A DNA stretch of 43,482 bases from Clostridiales bacterium (GCA_018372435.1 JAHAJA010000036.1:1-43482); one strand, 5' to 3'. Positions 16,648-25,944 are shown, counted from the stretch's first letter. Notes: generated from the sequence alone by a model not told the origin. A program made the numbers and translations.

Positions 16648-17433
16648 ATGAATATACAACTTATTGCCAGCGACCTAGATGGTACATTGTTACATAATGG
16701 TGCACAGGAAGTTAGTAAAGAAATTATTACATATATCAAAGAATTAATGAGTCATGGAATACTCTTCGTTGCTGCAAGTGGCAGACAATATGCGAACTTA
16801 CGTAGATTATTCGCTCCCGTACAAGATGACATTGCATATATTTGCGAAAATGGCGCTCTTGTAATGTATCAGGATCAGGTTATCTCTGAATCTTATATAG
16901 ACCGTACAACCGGTTTACGACTAATGGAAGATATCATAGAAAAAGGTGCTTGTGAACTTCTATTATCTGGTCAATCAACTGCTTACGTGCAACCAAAGAA
17001 TCCTTATTTTGCTTACTTTTTAAAACATATCGTCCATAATAATGTAACCATAGTTGAAGATTTTCATACAGTGAAAGAACCATTTTATAAAATATCCATA
17101 TGTGAGGAGGCTGGTGTTGCAAAAAACTCAGGTCCTTTCTTTATAGATAAATGGGGCTCTGTCTTAAAAGCAACCATATCTGGTTTTGAATGGCTAGATT
17201 TTACTCATCCAGATACCAATAAAGGCGGTGCTTTGCTATCTCTATGCAAACATCTTCAGATTACGCCCCATCACGTTATGGCTTTTGGTGATAACTATAA
17301 CGATATCGAGATGCTCACCACCGCCAAATACGGTTATGCAATGGAAGGTGCAGCGGATGATATCAAAAGACTTACCCCTTACCATACAGCATCGGTTGAA
17401 CAAACAATACAAGATTTCTTAAAAACTTTATAG
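16648..17433 (+). CDS. Cof-type HAD-superfamily phosphatase
   Basis: A cytoplasmic haloacid-dehalogenase phosphatase of the Cof/IIB group, acting on sugar phosphates, flavin phosphates or similar small molecules; the substrate cannot be read from sequence. Motif I is SDLDGTLL, with nucleophile D9 and acid D11. AASGRQ supplies motif II, and GDNYNDIEM (214-222) is the metal-binding motif IV. An open frame extends back to 16543, but AAAGGAGATCATAATC precedes the ATG at 16648, and the 261-residue product starts exactly as family members do. A strong terminator follows. Confidence 0.93.
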   Translation: MNIQLIASDLDGTLLHNGAQEVSKEIITYIKELMSHGILFVAASGRQYANLRRLFAPVQDDIAYICENGALVMYQDQVISESYIDRTTGLRLMEDIIEKGACELLLSGQSTAYVQPKNPYFAYFLKHIVHNNVTIVEDFHTVKEPFYKISICEEAGVAKNSGPFFIDKWGSVLKATISGFEWLDFTHPDTNKGGALLSLCKHLQITPHHVMAFGDNYNDIEMLTTAKYGYAMEGAADDIKRLTPYHTASVEQTIQDFLKTL

Positions 17434-17460
17434 AATACAAAATAGTATTGATTATCTTGA

Positions 17461-17492
17461 AGCAAACAAATTTATATTTTGTTTGCTTTTTT
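17461..17492 (+). terminator. Terminator of the Cof-type phosphatase gene
   Basis: A 10-bp perfect stem AGCAAACAAA/TTTGTTTGCT followed by TTTTT. Confidence 0.9.
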
Positions 17493-17493
17493 A

Positions 17494-17522
17494 TTGACTT
17501 TATATTTAAACAGATTTATAGT
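17494..17522 (+). promoter_or_regulatory. Promoter of the DUF2087-GNAT gene
   Basis: TTGACT (17494-17499), 17 bases, TATAGT (17517-17522), immediately after the preceding terminator; leader about 85 bases. Confidence 0.7.
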
Positions 17523-17614
17523 ATGTTTATCAATAAGTAAACTATTGTATTATTTGTTTGTATTATTTGTTTTCTAATAATAAGCAGCTATGTTATAAAG
17601 AAAGGATGTTAACG

Positions 17615-18469
17615 ATGAACTTACACTATGAAGTTAAGAACTATCTAGATAAACAAGGGCGTTTAACGATATTCCCCTCTAAGAAAAAGTATCAAAAAAT
17701 TGTTCTCTTCTATCTCGCCTCTAAGTTTAATACTAATCAAACGTATACCGAAAAAGAAGTGAATACATTACTTGATGAATGGCATACTTATGAGGATGCC
17801 TGCACGTTACGACGCGAACTATATAATAATCGTTTTATTGGGCGTACGATAGATGGGACTAGCTACTATAAAGAAAATCCTGAACCAGTTCCTGCAGATT
17901 TTGGTATCGATACTTCCTTCGAACCATTTGATGTTTTTAACAGCTTTAAATACCTTCTTCCGAAGTATCGATTGATTCGATTAACTCGAAAGCACAAGGA
18001 TTCACTTTATGAGCTAGAAGCATCCAATCCATATTACTTTTCCATTTCACAAGATCACCCAGTCACTCCTGAAGAAAGTATTGCTGATTTAGAGGCTGTG
18101 CCAGAAAACTTTCCTATTAAACAAAAGTTTTACTTTGGTTTATATCAAGAATACCAAATGATTGCTGTTATGGAATACCTTGTTGGTTATGATTATGAAC
18201 ATACCTCTGATCTTCAGACAATATGGATTGGTTTTTTCATGGTCCATGGTAACCTCAAAAATCAAGGAATCGGTAAACAGATTATTCACACTTTCATACA
18301 GGCTGCCAAAGAAAATGGAATTCACAAAATTCAACTAGCATGTATTGAAGGCAACAAAGAGGGTTACCCCTTCTGGACACAGCTTGGATTCAAGGAAATT
18401 GCAAGGCAGAATACCATTCTCTCAAACAAAGAAACACGTTCTGTTATAGTAATGAACCTTTCGCTATAA
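17615..18469 (+). CDS. DUF2087 domain fused to a GNAT acetyltransferase
   Basis: A two-domain protein of 284 residues. The N-terminal part (about 1-80: LTIFPSKKKYQKIVLFYLA, YTEKEVNTLLDEWHTYEDACTLRREL and an IGRTIDGTSYY strand) matches DUF2087, a small winged-helix-like domain. The C-terminal part (about 115-284) is a GNAT N-acetyltransferase using acetyl-CoA: V.GNLKNQGIGKQII is the CoA-binding motif A, and YPFWTQLGFKEIAR is the usual motif B. The acceptor is unknown. DUF2087 in other proteins accompanies transcription or resistance functions, so a regulatory DNA-binding role is possible. AAAGGATGTTAACG precedes the ATG at 17615; the frame continues upstream to 17558 without a ribosome binding site. 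Confidence 0.85.
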   Translation: MNLHYEVKNYLDKQGRLTIFPSKKKYQKIVLFYLASKFNTNQTYTEKEVNTLLDEWHTYEDACTLRRELYNNRFIGRTIDGTSYYKENPEPVPADFGIDTSFEPFDVFNSFKYLLPKYRLIRLTRKHKDSLYELEASNPYYFSISQDHPVTPEESIADLEAVPENFPIKQKFYFGLYQEYQMIAVMEYLVGYDYEHTSDLQTIWIGFFMVHGNLKNQGIGKQIIHTFIQAAKENGIHKIQLACIEGNKEGYPFWTQLGFKEIARQNTILSNKETRSVIVMNLSL

Positions 18470-18550
18470 CTTAACTTCAAGGTGCATGGTGATCCTAATA
18501 ATAAACACAATACCCTTACTCTCACCTGACGCTGTTCTTCATACAAAAAC

Positions 18551-18633
18551 AAAAAAATATCGAGATCAATATCGTACCATATCATAATAATGTCCTTGCA
18601 CATTATCTGATACTTCAACTCATTGATCTCGAT
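18551..18633 (-). terminator. Long-stem terminator between glpK and the GNAT gene
   Basis: A perfect 12-bp outer stem ATCGAGATCAAT (18559-18570) with ATTGATCTCGAT (18622-18633). Inside is a further imperfect stem joining TATCA, TAATGT with ACATTA, TGATA. On the minus strand it is followed by TTTTTTTGTTTTTG, so it ends glpK, with a much longer stem-loop than usual. Confidence 0.75.
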
Positions 18634-18646
18634 TCATTCCTATCTA

Positions 18647-20131
18647 TTATTTCGTTCGAATGCGATTAACTGCACCATGCCAACCTTGTATAAGGCCATA
18701 TCTATCATCTTCACTCATATTAGAGCGAAAGCTTCTTGCTAAGTGCCAGTTCTCTCTTATCTCTTCTTTACTTTGGTAATAGCCCACTGCTAAACCAGCC
18801 AAATAAGCCGCTCCAAGTGCTGTCGTTTCTATACATCTAGGTCGTAACACGGTTGTATCCAATATATCTGCTTGAAACTGCATAATAAAATTATTGGCAC
18901 TAGCTCCACCATCTACTTTAAGATGCTTTAGATCAATTCCCGAATCACTCTCCATAGCTCGTACAATATCGTGAACTTGATAAGCAATGGATTCTAGCGT
19001 TGCACGTACTATATGATTATTGTTAACGCCTCTTGTCAGACCAATAATTGCTCCTCTAGCGTATTGGTCCCAGTATGGCGCTCCAAGCCCCGTAAATGCA
19101 GGTACTACATATGCTCCGTTTGTATCGTCTACTTCCATCGCTATTTTCTCTGACATTGCAGCATTTTCAATTAGTCCTAGTTCATCTCGTAACCATTGGA
19201 TAGCAGCTCCTGCAACAAACACACTACCTTCTAATGCGTACTCGATACTTCCTTTCATGCTTGCTGCTATGGTCGTTATTAAACCGTTCTTTGATTCTAC
19301 CGCTTTGTTTCCTGTATTCATAAGTAGGAAGCAACCTGTACCATACGTATTCTTCACTTCTCCTTCTAGGAAACAACATTGCCCAAATAGTGCTGCCTGT
19401 TGATCTCCAGCTGCACCAGCAATCGGTATCTTTCCACCAATGGCCTCTATATTTGTCTCACCGTATACTTCACTAGATGATTTCACTTCTGGTAGCATAC
19501 ATTTTGGTATATCAAGTAATGATAGAATTTCATCATCCCACTTACACTCTTTAATATTAAACAGCATCGTACGTGATGCATTCGTATAATCTGTTACGAA
19601 TACTTTTCCTTCAGTTAGATTCCAGATAAGCCATGTATCTACCGTTCCAAATAGTAAATCTCCATTCTCCGCACGTTCCCTTGCTCCTTCAACATGATCA
19701 AGAATCCACTTGATTTTCGTTCCTGAGAAATATGCATCCGGAATTAAACCTGTTTTCTCTCTAATCATTGCGTCCATCTCTGCCTCAATTAGCTGATCAA
19801 TTATATAGGAAGTTCGTCTACATTGCCATACAATTGCATTGTATACAGGTTTACCTGTATGCTTGTCCCACACAATTGTTGTCTCGCGTTGGTTGGTAAT
19901 TCCAATAGCTGCAACGTCTTCTGCTTTCGCATTAATCTTAGCCATTGCCTCAGTCATAACACTAATCTGAGATGACCAGATATCCATCGGATCATGTTCC
20001 ACCCAGCCTGCTTTGGGATATATCTGTGTAAACTCCTTCTGTGCCATACTTCCGATATTACCTTGTTTATCAAACAGGATACATCTTGAACTTGTTGTTC
20101 CTTGATCTAATGCCATTATATATTTTTTCAT
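18647..20131 (-). CDS. glpK: Glycerol kinase
   Basis: It phosphorylates glycerol to sn-glycerol 3-phosphate with ATP. The FGGY-kinase signature is present: LDQGTTSSRCILFD at the N-terminus, the substrate-loop NQRETTIVW and CRRTSYIIDQL region, TGTGCFLLMNTG as the phosphate segment, and KVDGGASANNFIMQFQADIL. The frame reaches TTG at 20143, but that is too close to the AAGGAGC site. The ATG at 20131 (MKKYIMALDQG) gives the usual 494 residues. It is monocistronic: no glpF, glpD or glpP adjoins it. A near-consensus promoter and a large terminator frame it. Confidence 0.96.
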   Translation of the reverse strand: MKKYIMALDQGTTSSRCILFDKQGNIGSMAQKEFTQIYPKAGWVEHDPMDIWSSQISVMTEAMAKINAKAEDVAAIGITNQRETTIVWDKHTGKPVYNAIVWQCRRTSYIIDQLIEAEMDAMIREKTGLIPDAYFSGTKIKWILDHVEGARERAENGDLLFGTVDTWLIWNLTEGKVFVTDYTNASRTMLFNIKECKWDDEILSLLDIPKCMLPEVKSSSEVYGETNIEAIGGKIPIAGAAGDQQAALFGQCCFLEGEVKNTYGTGCFLLMNTGNKAVESKNGLITTIAASMKGSIEYALEGSVFVAGAAIQWLRDELGLIENAAMSEKIAMEVDDTNGAYVVPAFTGLGAPYWDQYARGAIIGLTRGVNNNHIVRATLESIAYQVHDIVRAMESDSGIDLKHLKVDGGASANNFIMQFQADILDTTVLRPRCIETTALGAAYLAGLAVGYYQSKEEIRENWHLARSFRSNMSEDDRYGLIQGWHGAVNRIRTK

Positions 20132-20181
20132 GTAAATACCCAAGCTCCTTCCATTCTCTTCTCCAAAATACTTGTATATAA

Positions 20182-20210
20182 ATCATAAACAACTATCCAC
20201 GTAAAATCAA
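20182..20210 (-). promoter_or_regulatory. Promoter of glpK
   Basis: On the minus strand TTGATT (20205-20210), 17 bases, TATGAT (20182-20187); leader about 45 bases. Confidence 0.7.
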
Positions 20211-20299
20211 GGTGAATTCGTTGTTAGATTTATCATTCTTCTATCTGTCTTTTCGAACCTGTTATAAAATATTATCCCAACTTACTGGCTATTTATTTC

Positions 20300-20327
20300 T
20301 TGACTATATTGCGTACTATGATATAGA
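20300..20327 (+). promoter_or_regulatory. Possible promoter of the MATE gene
   Basis: TTGACT (20300-20305), 16 bases, TATAGA (20322-20327) on the plus strand, about 130 bases before the MATE start. Confidence 0.45.
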
Positions 20328-20462
20328 GTAATATAGGTATAACTATGTCAAGCAGGACATGAAAACTAAATAACTAGACAACCACAAATATTCAGAAAGG
20401 AACCATGCAGTGAATTATCTAAACTAATTTTTAATTGGCTACATAATTATCTATCCATATGC

Positions 20463-21875
20463 ATGGCTATTAACATGACTAAATTACTTAAGAAAAGAAA
20501 TGCTAACACATCACCTACTTCTAACGATCAGCACATAATGCGCCATTACATAGTAAGGATTATTATGCTTGCCATTCCTATTGCACTTCAAAACTTGATT
20601 AATGTGGGTGTTAGTGTGACAGATACCTTAATGATTGGAAGTATTAGTGAAGAACAAATGTCAGGTATCTCTTATGCCAACCAACCTTATTTCATATTCA
20701 CCACCGTGCTATTCGGTTTAGCTTCAGGGTCAATTGTATTAACTGCCCAGTATTGGGGAAAACGTGAATTAGAACCGATTCGTGCCATTCTAGGTCTTAT
20801 GCTCAGAATTGGGGTTGTTGCAGGATTTTTGGTATCCTTATTCGTACTTACCTCACCAGAAACTGCAATGTCCATCTTTACCAATGAACCCGAAATCATT
20901 GCATATGGTTCTAAGTACTTACGGATCGTTGGTTTCTCTTATATGTTCTCTGGCTTCACAGGTGTTTACCTAATGAGCATGAGAAGTACAGGCAATGTAT
21001 ATGTATCGGCTTGTATCTACGGAATATCGTTCATATTGAATGTATTCTTAAACTGGGTATTAATCTTTGGTCACTTTGGAATGCCGAGAATGGAGATTCA
21101 AGGGGCAGCAACTGCTACTTTAATTAGCCGAATCTTAGAAAGTCTCTTAACGATTGGATATATGTATTGTCTTGAAAAGAAAATACATTTCAAGCTGAAA
21201 GACCTGTTTCATAAGACTCGTAAATACTGGTCAAACCTAGCACGATTCAGTATACCGGTCCTATTAAGCGAAGTTTGTTGGGGAGTAGGAATCTCTGTTC
21301 AAGCTGCCATTATCGGACGTCTTGGAAAAAGTGCGATTACCGCTTCAAGTTACATCAATCAAGTACAGCAATTAGCAGGTATTATCTTAATTGGTTTTGG
21401 CGTTGGAGCTGGTATAGTTATGGGGAACATCATAGGAGAAGGAAAAGAAAAAGAAGCATTACAGATATCAAAAGTATTGTTAAAGGTTAGTGCTGTACTA
21501 GGAGCTATCGTTGCTGTAGCCGTTCTTTCATTTCGCCCTATTGCCCCGAACTTCATTAATTGTTCAAGCGAAACAGCTGTTATGATACAGAATATGCTCT
21601 TTGGTGCAGCATATCTCTTATTCTTCCAAGCCTTTACCATTCTAACTATGGCTGGCATATTACGTGGCTCAGGGGATACCATATACTGTACAACTCTTGA
21701 TATTTTAACACTGTTTGTATTGAAGTTAGGACTCGGAATATTCGTTTCAAAAGTCCTGAAGCTCCCTCCTGTAGCTGTATACTTTGTTTTATGTAGTGAT
21801 GAAATGATAAAAACCATACTTACAGTCCCTAGAATTTTGAAAGGGAAATGGATTCATCACACAACTATGAATTAA
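20463..21875 (+). CDS. MATE-family efflux transporter
   Basis: A 470-residue polytopic membrane protein with about twelve hydrophobic segments in two homologous halves. The first half begins IIMLAIPIALQNLINVGVSV-TDTLMIG, the second FSIPVLLSEVCWGVGISVQA, the pseudo-twofold repeat characteristic of MATE (NorM/DinF-like) exporters that expel drugs or metabolites using Na+ or H+ gradients. The substrate is unknown. The start is uncertain: neither the ATG at 20463 nor the next at 20475 has a ribosome binding site, while a good site at 20399 is followed by ATG-CAG-TGA. It converges on rpoC and shares the palindromic terminator at 21944-21990. Confidence 0.9.
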   Translation: MAINMTKLLKKRNANTSPTSNDQHIMRHYIVRIIMLAIPIALQNLINVGVSVTDTLMIGSISEEQMSGISYANQPYFIFTTVLFGLASGSIVLTAQYWGKRELEPIRAILGLMLRIGVVAGFLVSLFVLTSPETAMSIFTNEPEIIAYGSKYLRIVGFSYMFSGFTGVYLMSMRSTGNVYVSACIYGISFILNVFLNWVLIFGHFGMPRMEIQGAATATLISRILESLLTIGYMYCLEKKIHFKLKDLFHKTRKYWSNLARFSIPVLLSEVCWGVGISVQAAIIGRLGKSAITASSYINQVQQLAGIILIGFGVGAGIVMGNIIGEGKEKEALQISKVLLKVSAVLGAIVAVAVLSFRPIAPNFINCSSETAVMIQNMLFGAAYLLFFQAFTILTMAGILRGSGDTIYCTTLDILTLFVLKLGLGIFVSKVLKLPPVAVYFVLCSDEMIKTILTVPRILKGKWIHHTTMN

Positions 21876-21943
21876 TGAGTATCCTATAACACTACTACAA
21901 AAAAACGCCAATACGATGTATTGACCCAATAATAACATCTACT

Positions 21944-21990
21944 AAAAGACGGAGAGCTCTATGATGGTTATCATAGAGCTCTCCGTTTAT
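21944..21990. terminator. Bidirectional terminator between MATE gene and rpoC
   Basis: A 17-bp perfect stem (21949-21965 with 21970-21986, loop GGTT) is followed by TTTAT on the plus strand and CTTTT on the minus strand. It serves the convergent MATE gene and the rpoBC unit. Confidence 0.9.
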
Positions 21991-22021
21991 CTATATTATA
22001 TTCATCGTAACTGGACAGTTA

Positions 22022-25000
22022 CTATTCTTCATCATCAGAAGCGAAGACAAAATCCTCATCATCATCTGCTAATAGAATTGACTCTGTGTCATCATCCATA
22101 TCGACATCAATGTTGGCAGCGATTACATCATCATCTTCACCTAAGTCATCTGATAATGTTAATTCTTCTGCAACATCACTATCAAGTTTTACAGAACGAT
22201 ATCTCTTCATACCTGTACCAGCTGGTATAAGCTTACCAATGATAACATTTTCCTTAAGACCAATTAATGGATCAATCTTACCTTTAATTGCTGCTTCTGT
22301 AAGAACCTTAGTAGTTTCTTGGAAGGAAGCTGCTGATAAGAAGGAATTTGTAGCAAGTGATGCTTTCGTAATACCTAGCATTACTTGTTTACCTTCTGCT
22401 GGTTGTTTACCTTCAGCCATAAGTTTCTCGTTGGTTTCATCATAGTCAAGAATATCAACTAATGTTCCTGGTAAGTATTCTGTGTCACCATTTTCCTCGA
22501 TACGAATCTTCTTTAACATCTGACGCACGATAACTTCAACATGCTTATCATTGATTTCAACACCTTGTAAACGGTATACACGTTGAACTTCTTGTAGCAT
22601 GTAATCTTGAACAGCACGAACACCTTTAATCTTAAGGATATCATGAGGATTTACACTACCTTCTGTTAACTCGTCACCAGCTTCAAGGATTTGACCTTCA
22701 GTAACTTTGATTCTTGAACCATAAGGAATAAGATAAGCCTTAGATTCTCCTGTTTCACTGTTTGTTACGATAACTTCACGTTTTTTCTTCGTATCACTGA
22801 TTGTAACAGTTCCACCGAACTCTGCGATAATAGCAAGACCTTTTGGTTTTCTTGCTTCGAAAAGTTCCTCAACACGAGGAAGACCTTGTGTGATATCATC
22901 ACCGGCAACACCACCAGTATGGAAAGTACGCATTGTAAGCTGAGTACCTGGTTCACCGATTGATTGAGCTGCGATGATACCAACTGCTTCACCAACTTGT
23001 ACAGGCTCACCAGTTGCCATGTTCGCACCATAACACTTAGCACATACTCCAATATGAGAACGACATGTTAACATTGTACGGATCTTTAATTTTGCATCAA
23101 ATCCAGCATCAACGATTTCTTTTCTATTAACAATTCTTGCTGCACGTTTTGGTGTAATCATATGATTTGCTTTAACAATCACTTCACCGTTGTCATCATG
23201 AATTGTTTCACAAGAGAATCTACCTGTAATTCTTTCTTCTAAACCTTCAATTACTTCTCTACCATCTGTGAATGCTTTAATCCACATACCTGGGATTTCT
23301 TTACCTTCTTGACAATCAAGCTCACGGATAATCAAATCTTGAGATACGTCTACAAGACGACGAGTTAAATAACCCGAATCGGCTGTACGTAGAGCTGTAT
23401 CGGAAAGACCTTTACGAGCACCATGCGCAGAGATGAAGTATTCCAGTACGTCAAGACCTTCACGGAAGTTTGACTTGATAGGAAGTTCGATTGTTCTACC
23501 TGTTGTATCTGCCATCAGACCACGCATACCTGCAAGCTGTTTAATCTGCTTATCAGAACCACGGGCACCAGAGTCAGCCATCATGAAGATGTTATTGTAT
23601 TTATCAAGACCAGTAAGAAGTGCTTCTGTGATTTCATCATCGGCTTCCTTCCAAGTCTCGATAACAGCTTTATATCTTTCTTCTTCTGTCATAAGACCAC
23701 GACGGAAGTTCTTAGCGATTACTTCTACAGTAGCTTCTGCTTCGTCTATAATTGTTTTCTTCTTTTCTGGTACTGTCATGTCAGAGATAGAAACTGTCAT
23801 GGCTGCACGAGTTGAATATTTGTAACCAAGAGATTTGATTGCATCAAGTGTTTCAGCAGTGTTTGTTGCACCGTGAGTATTGATACATTTTTCAAGAATT
23901 TGTTTTAATTGTTTCTTACCTACATGGAAATCAACTTCTGGTTTTAGGAAGTTTTCATCTTTACTTCTATCTACAAATCCAAGATCTTGGCTTAAGATTT
24001 CGTTGAAGATAAAACGTCCTAATGTAGATTCAATCATTCTTGATTCTTCTACACCTTCTTTGTTGATACCAGTTCTCTTAACTTTAATTCTAGCATGAAG
24101 AGTGATTGCACTATTTTCGTATGCTAGGATTGCTTCATTAATACTCTTAAAGCAATGTCCTTCTCCCTTATCACCAGGTCTTTCCTGTGTTAAGTAGTAA
24201 ATACCAAGGACCATATCCTGTGAAGGAACGGCTACAGGACCACCATCAGATGGTTTCAATAAGTTGTTTGGTGAAAGTAATAAGAAACGACATTCTGCTT
24301 GTGCTTCTACTGATAATGGTAAATGCACGGCCATCTGGTCACCATCGAAGTCGGCGTTGAACGCTGTACATACAAGTGGGTGAAGTTTGATTGCTTTACC
24401 TTCTACAAGAATTGGTTCGAATGCTTGGATACCAAGTCTATGAAGTGTAGGCGCACGGTTAAGCATTACAGGATGTTCTCTGATAACTTCTTCTAATACA
24501 TCCCAGACTTCTGTTTGAAGTCTCTCAACCATCTTCTTAGCAGATTTAATGTTATGAGCAGTTCCTCTTGCAACTAACTCTTTCATTACGAATGGCTTGA
24601 ATAACTCGATTGCCATCTCTTTTGGAAGACCACATTGATAGATCTTAAGTTCTGGTCCAACTACGATAACAGAACGTCCTGAGTAGTCAACACGTTTACC
24701 AAGTAAGTTCTGACGGAAACGTCCTTGCTTACCTTTTAACATATCAGAAAGAGATTTAAGGGCACGGTTACCTGGTCCAGTTACTGGACGTCCTCTTCTA
24801 CCATTATCGATAAGGGCATCAACAGCTTCTTGTAACATTCTCTTTTCATTACGAACGATAATGTCTGGTGCGCCAAGCTCTAGTAATCTCTTAAGACGAT
24901 TATTTCTATTAATAATTCTTCTGTATAAATCATTCATATCAGAAGTTGCAAATCTACCACCATCAAGTTGAACCATAGGTCTTAAATCTGGTGGGATTAC

Positions 25001-25717
25001 TGGTACTGCATCAAGAATCATCCATTCTGGTTTATTGTTTGATTCTCTGAATGCTTCAACAACTTCTAATCTCTTAATAATTCTAGCTCTCTTTTGGCCA
25101 GTTGAATCTTTAAGACCTTTTTTAAGATCTTTTGATTCTTTTTCCAAGTCAATAGCTTGAAGAAGTTCTTTGACAGATTCAGCACCCATACCTACACGGA
25201 AACGGTTACCGTATTTGTCATACGCTTCTTTGTATTCTTTTTCATTCAACACTTGTTTGTATTGTAAATCTGTATCACCTTTATCAAGTACGATATAAGA
25301 TGCAAAGTATAATACTTTTTCAAGTGTTCTTGGAGATAAATCAAGAACAAGACCCATTCTACTTGGTATACCTTTAAAATACCAAATATGTGATACTGGT
25401 GCTGCAAGTTCGATATGTCCCATTCTTTCACGACGTACGCTTGCTTTTGTTACTTCAACACCACAACGATCACATACTACACCTTTGTAACGGATCTTCT
25501 TATATTTACCACAATGACATTCCCAGTCTTTGTTTGGTCCAAATATTTTCTCACAGAATAAACCATCTTTTTCTGGTTTCAATGTTCTGTAATTGATTGT
25601 TTCAGGTTTTTTAACTTCGCCTCTAGACCACTCAAGAATCTTTTCTGGAGAAGCTAATCCGATTTTTATCGCATCGTATGTCATTTCTGAAACATTTTCA
25701 TTGCTTATATCTGACAT
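22022..25717 (-). CDS. rpoC: RNA polymerase beta-prime subunit
   Basis: The clamp and catalytic subunit of RNA polymerase. The N-terminal zinc site CHCGKYKKIRYKGVVCDRCG (about 68-87), the active-site NADFDGDQMAVHLPLS with three metal-binding aspartates, the bridge-helix/trigger-loop region with GARGSDKQIKQLAGMRGLM, and the second zinc cluster CRSHIGVCAKCYG are all intact. At 1231 residues it is typical of Firmicutes. The last 53 residues contain 25 Asp/Glu and no Lys or Arg, a very acidic tail. AAGGGAGTGCCAGATAA precedes the ATG at 25717. It follows rpoB after a 227-base gap full of hairpins. Confidence 0.98.
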   Translation of the reverse strand: MSDISNENVSEMTYDAIKIGLASPEKILEWSRGEVKKPETINYRTLKPEKDGLFCEKIFGPNKDWECHCGKYKKIRYKGVVCDRCGVEVTKASVRRERMGHIELAAPVSHIWYFKGIPSRMGLVLDLSPRTLEKVLYFASYIVLDKGDTDLQYKQVLNEKEYKEAYDKYGNRFRVGMGAESVKELLQAIDLEKESKDLKKGLKDSTGQKRARIIKRLEVVEAFRESNNKPEWMILDAVPVIPPDLRPMVQLDGGRFATSDMNDLYRRIINRNNRLKRLLELGAPDIIVRNEKRMLQEAVDALIDNGRRGRPVTGPGNRALKSLSDMLKGKQGRFRQNLLGKRVDYSGRSVIVVGPELKIYQCGLPKEMAIELFKPFVMKELVARGTAHNIKSAKKMVERLQTEVWDVLEEVIREHPVMLNRAPTLHRLGIQAFEPILVEGKAIKLHPLVCTAFNADFDGDQMAVHLPLSVEAQAECRFLLLSPNNLLKPSDGGPVAVPSQDMVLGIYYLTQERPGDKGEGHCFKSINEAILAYENSAITLHARIKVKRTGINKEGVEESRMIESTLGRFIFNEILSQDLGFVDRSKDENFLKPEVDFHVGKKQLKQILEKCINTHGATNTAETLDAIKSLGYKYSTRAAMTVSISDMTVPEKKKTIIDEAEATVEVIAKNFRRGLMTEEERYKAVIETWKEADDEITEALLTGLDKYNNIFMMADSGARGSDKQIKQLAGMRGLMADTTGRTIELPIKSNFREGLDVLEYFISAHGARKGLSDTALRTADSGYLTRRLVDVSQDLIIRELDCQEGKEIPGMWIKAFTDGREVIEGLEERITGRFSCETIHDDNGEVIVKANHMITPKRAARIVNRKEIVDAGFDAKLKIRTMLTCRSHIGVCAKCYGANMATGEPVQVGEAVGIIAAQSIGEPGTQLTMRTFHTGGVAGDDITQGLPRVEELFEARKPKGLAIIAEFGGTVTISDTKKKREVIVTNSETGESKAYLIPYGSRIKVTEGQILEAGDELTEGSVNPHDILKIKGVRAVQDYMLQEVQRVYRLQGVEINDKHVEVIVRQMLKKIRIEENGDTEYLPGTLVDILDYDETNEKLMAEGKQPAEGKQVMLGITKASLATNSFLSAASFQETTKVLTEAAIKGKIDPLIGLKENVIIGKLIPAGTGMKRYRSVKLDSDVAEELTLSDDLGEDDDVIAANIDVDMDDDTESILLADDDEDFVFASDDEE

Positions 25718-25755
25718 TTATCTGGCACTCCCTTCGTTCATCTGTGTAAGGACTC

Positions 25756-25926
25756 TACTGCAAGCAGTAAATTTCCGTCCCAATGTCAATTAATTTCAAG
25801 TACGCCTTGGCGCACTTGCAGTACCCTAGTTACACCTAGGCTACTGCAATCCACCAGAAGCTATATCTCAGAACGAATTCTGAGATATAGGCACATCAAA
25901 ACAAGCAACTACTGCTTGTTCTGATG
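25756..25926 (-). other. Array of five hairpins in the rpoB-rpoC gap
   Basis: Consecutive palindromes fill the gap: TACTGC-AA-GCAGTA (25756-25769); AAGT.CGCC/GGCG.ACTT (25798-25817); TTGCAGTA...TACTGCAA with inner CCTAG/CTAGG (25816-25849); a perfect 13-bp stem at 25861-25890 with loop CGAA; and ACATCA.AACAAGCA/TGCTTGTT.TGATGT (25892-25926). The word TACTGC and its complement recur in the first and third. No T tract follows them, so they are more likely RNA-processing or stabilising structures than terminators. Confidence 0.7.
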
Positions 25927-25944
25927 TATATATACTTCTATCTC

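Noticed and set aside
18647..20131. Glycerol kinase as a partner in removing phosphoglycerol from glucans
   Set aside because: It is 11 kb from the glucan locus with its own promoter and no shared operator, so there is no sequence support for the link.
22022..25717. Several plus-strand frames of 60-130 codons opposite rpoC and rpoB
   Set aside because: They lie wholly inside well-conserved genes, lack ribosome binding sites and show no protein family features.
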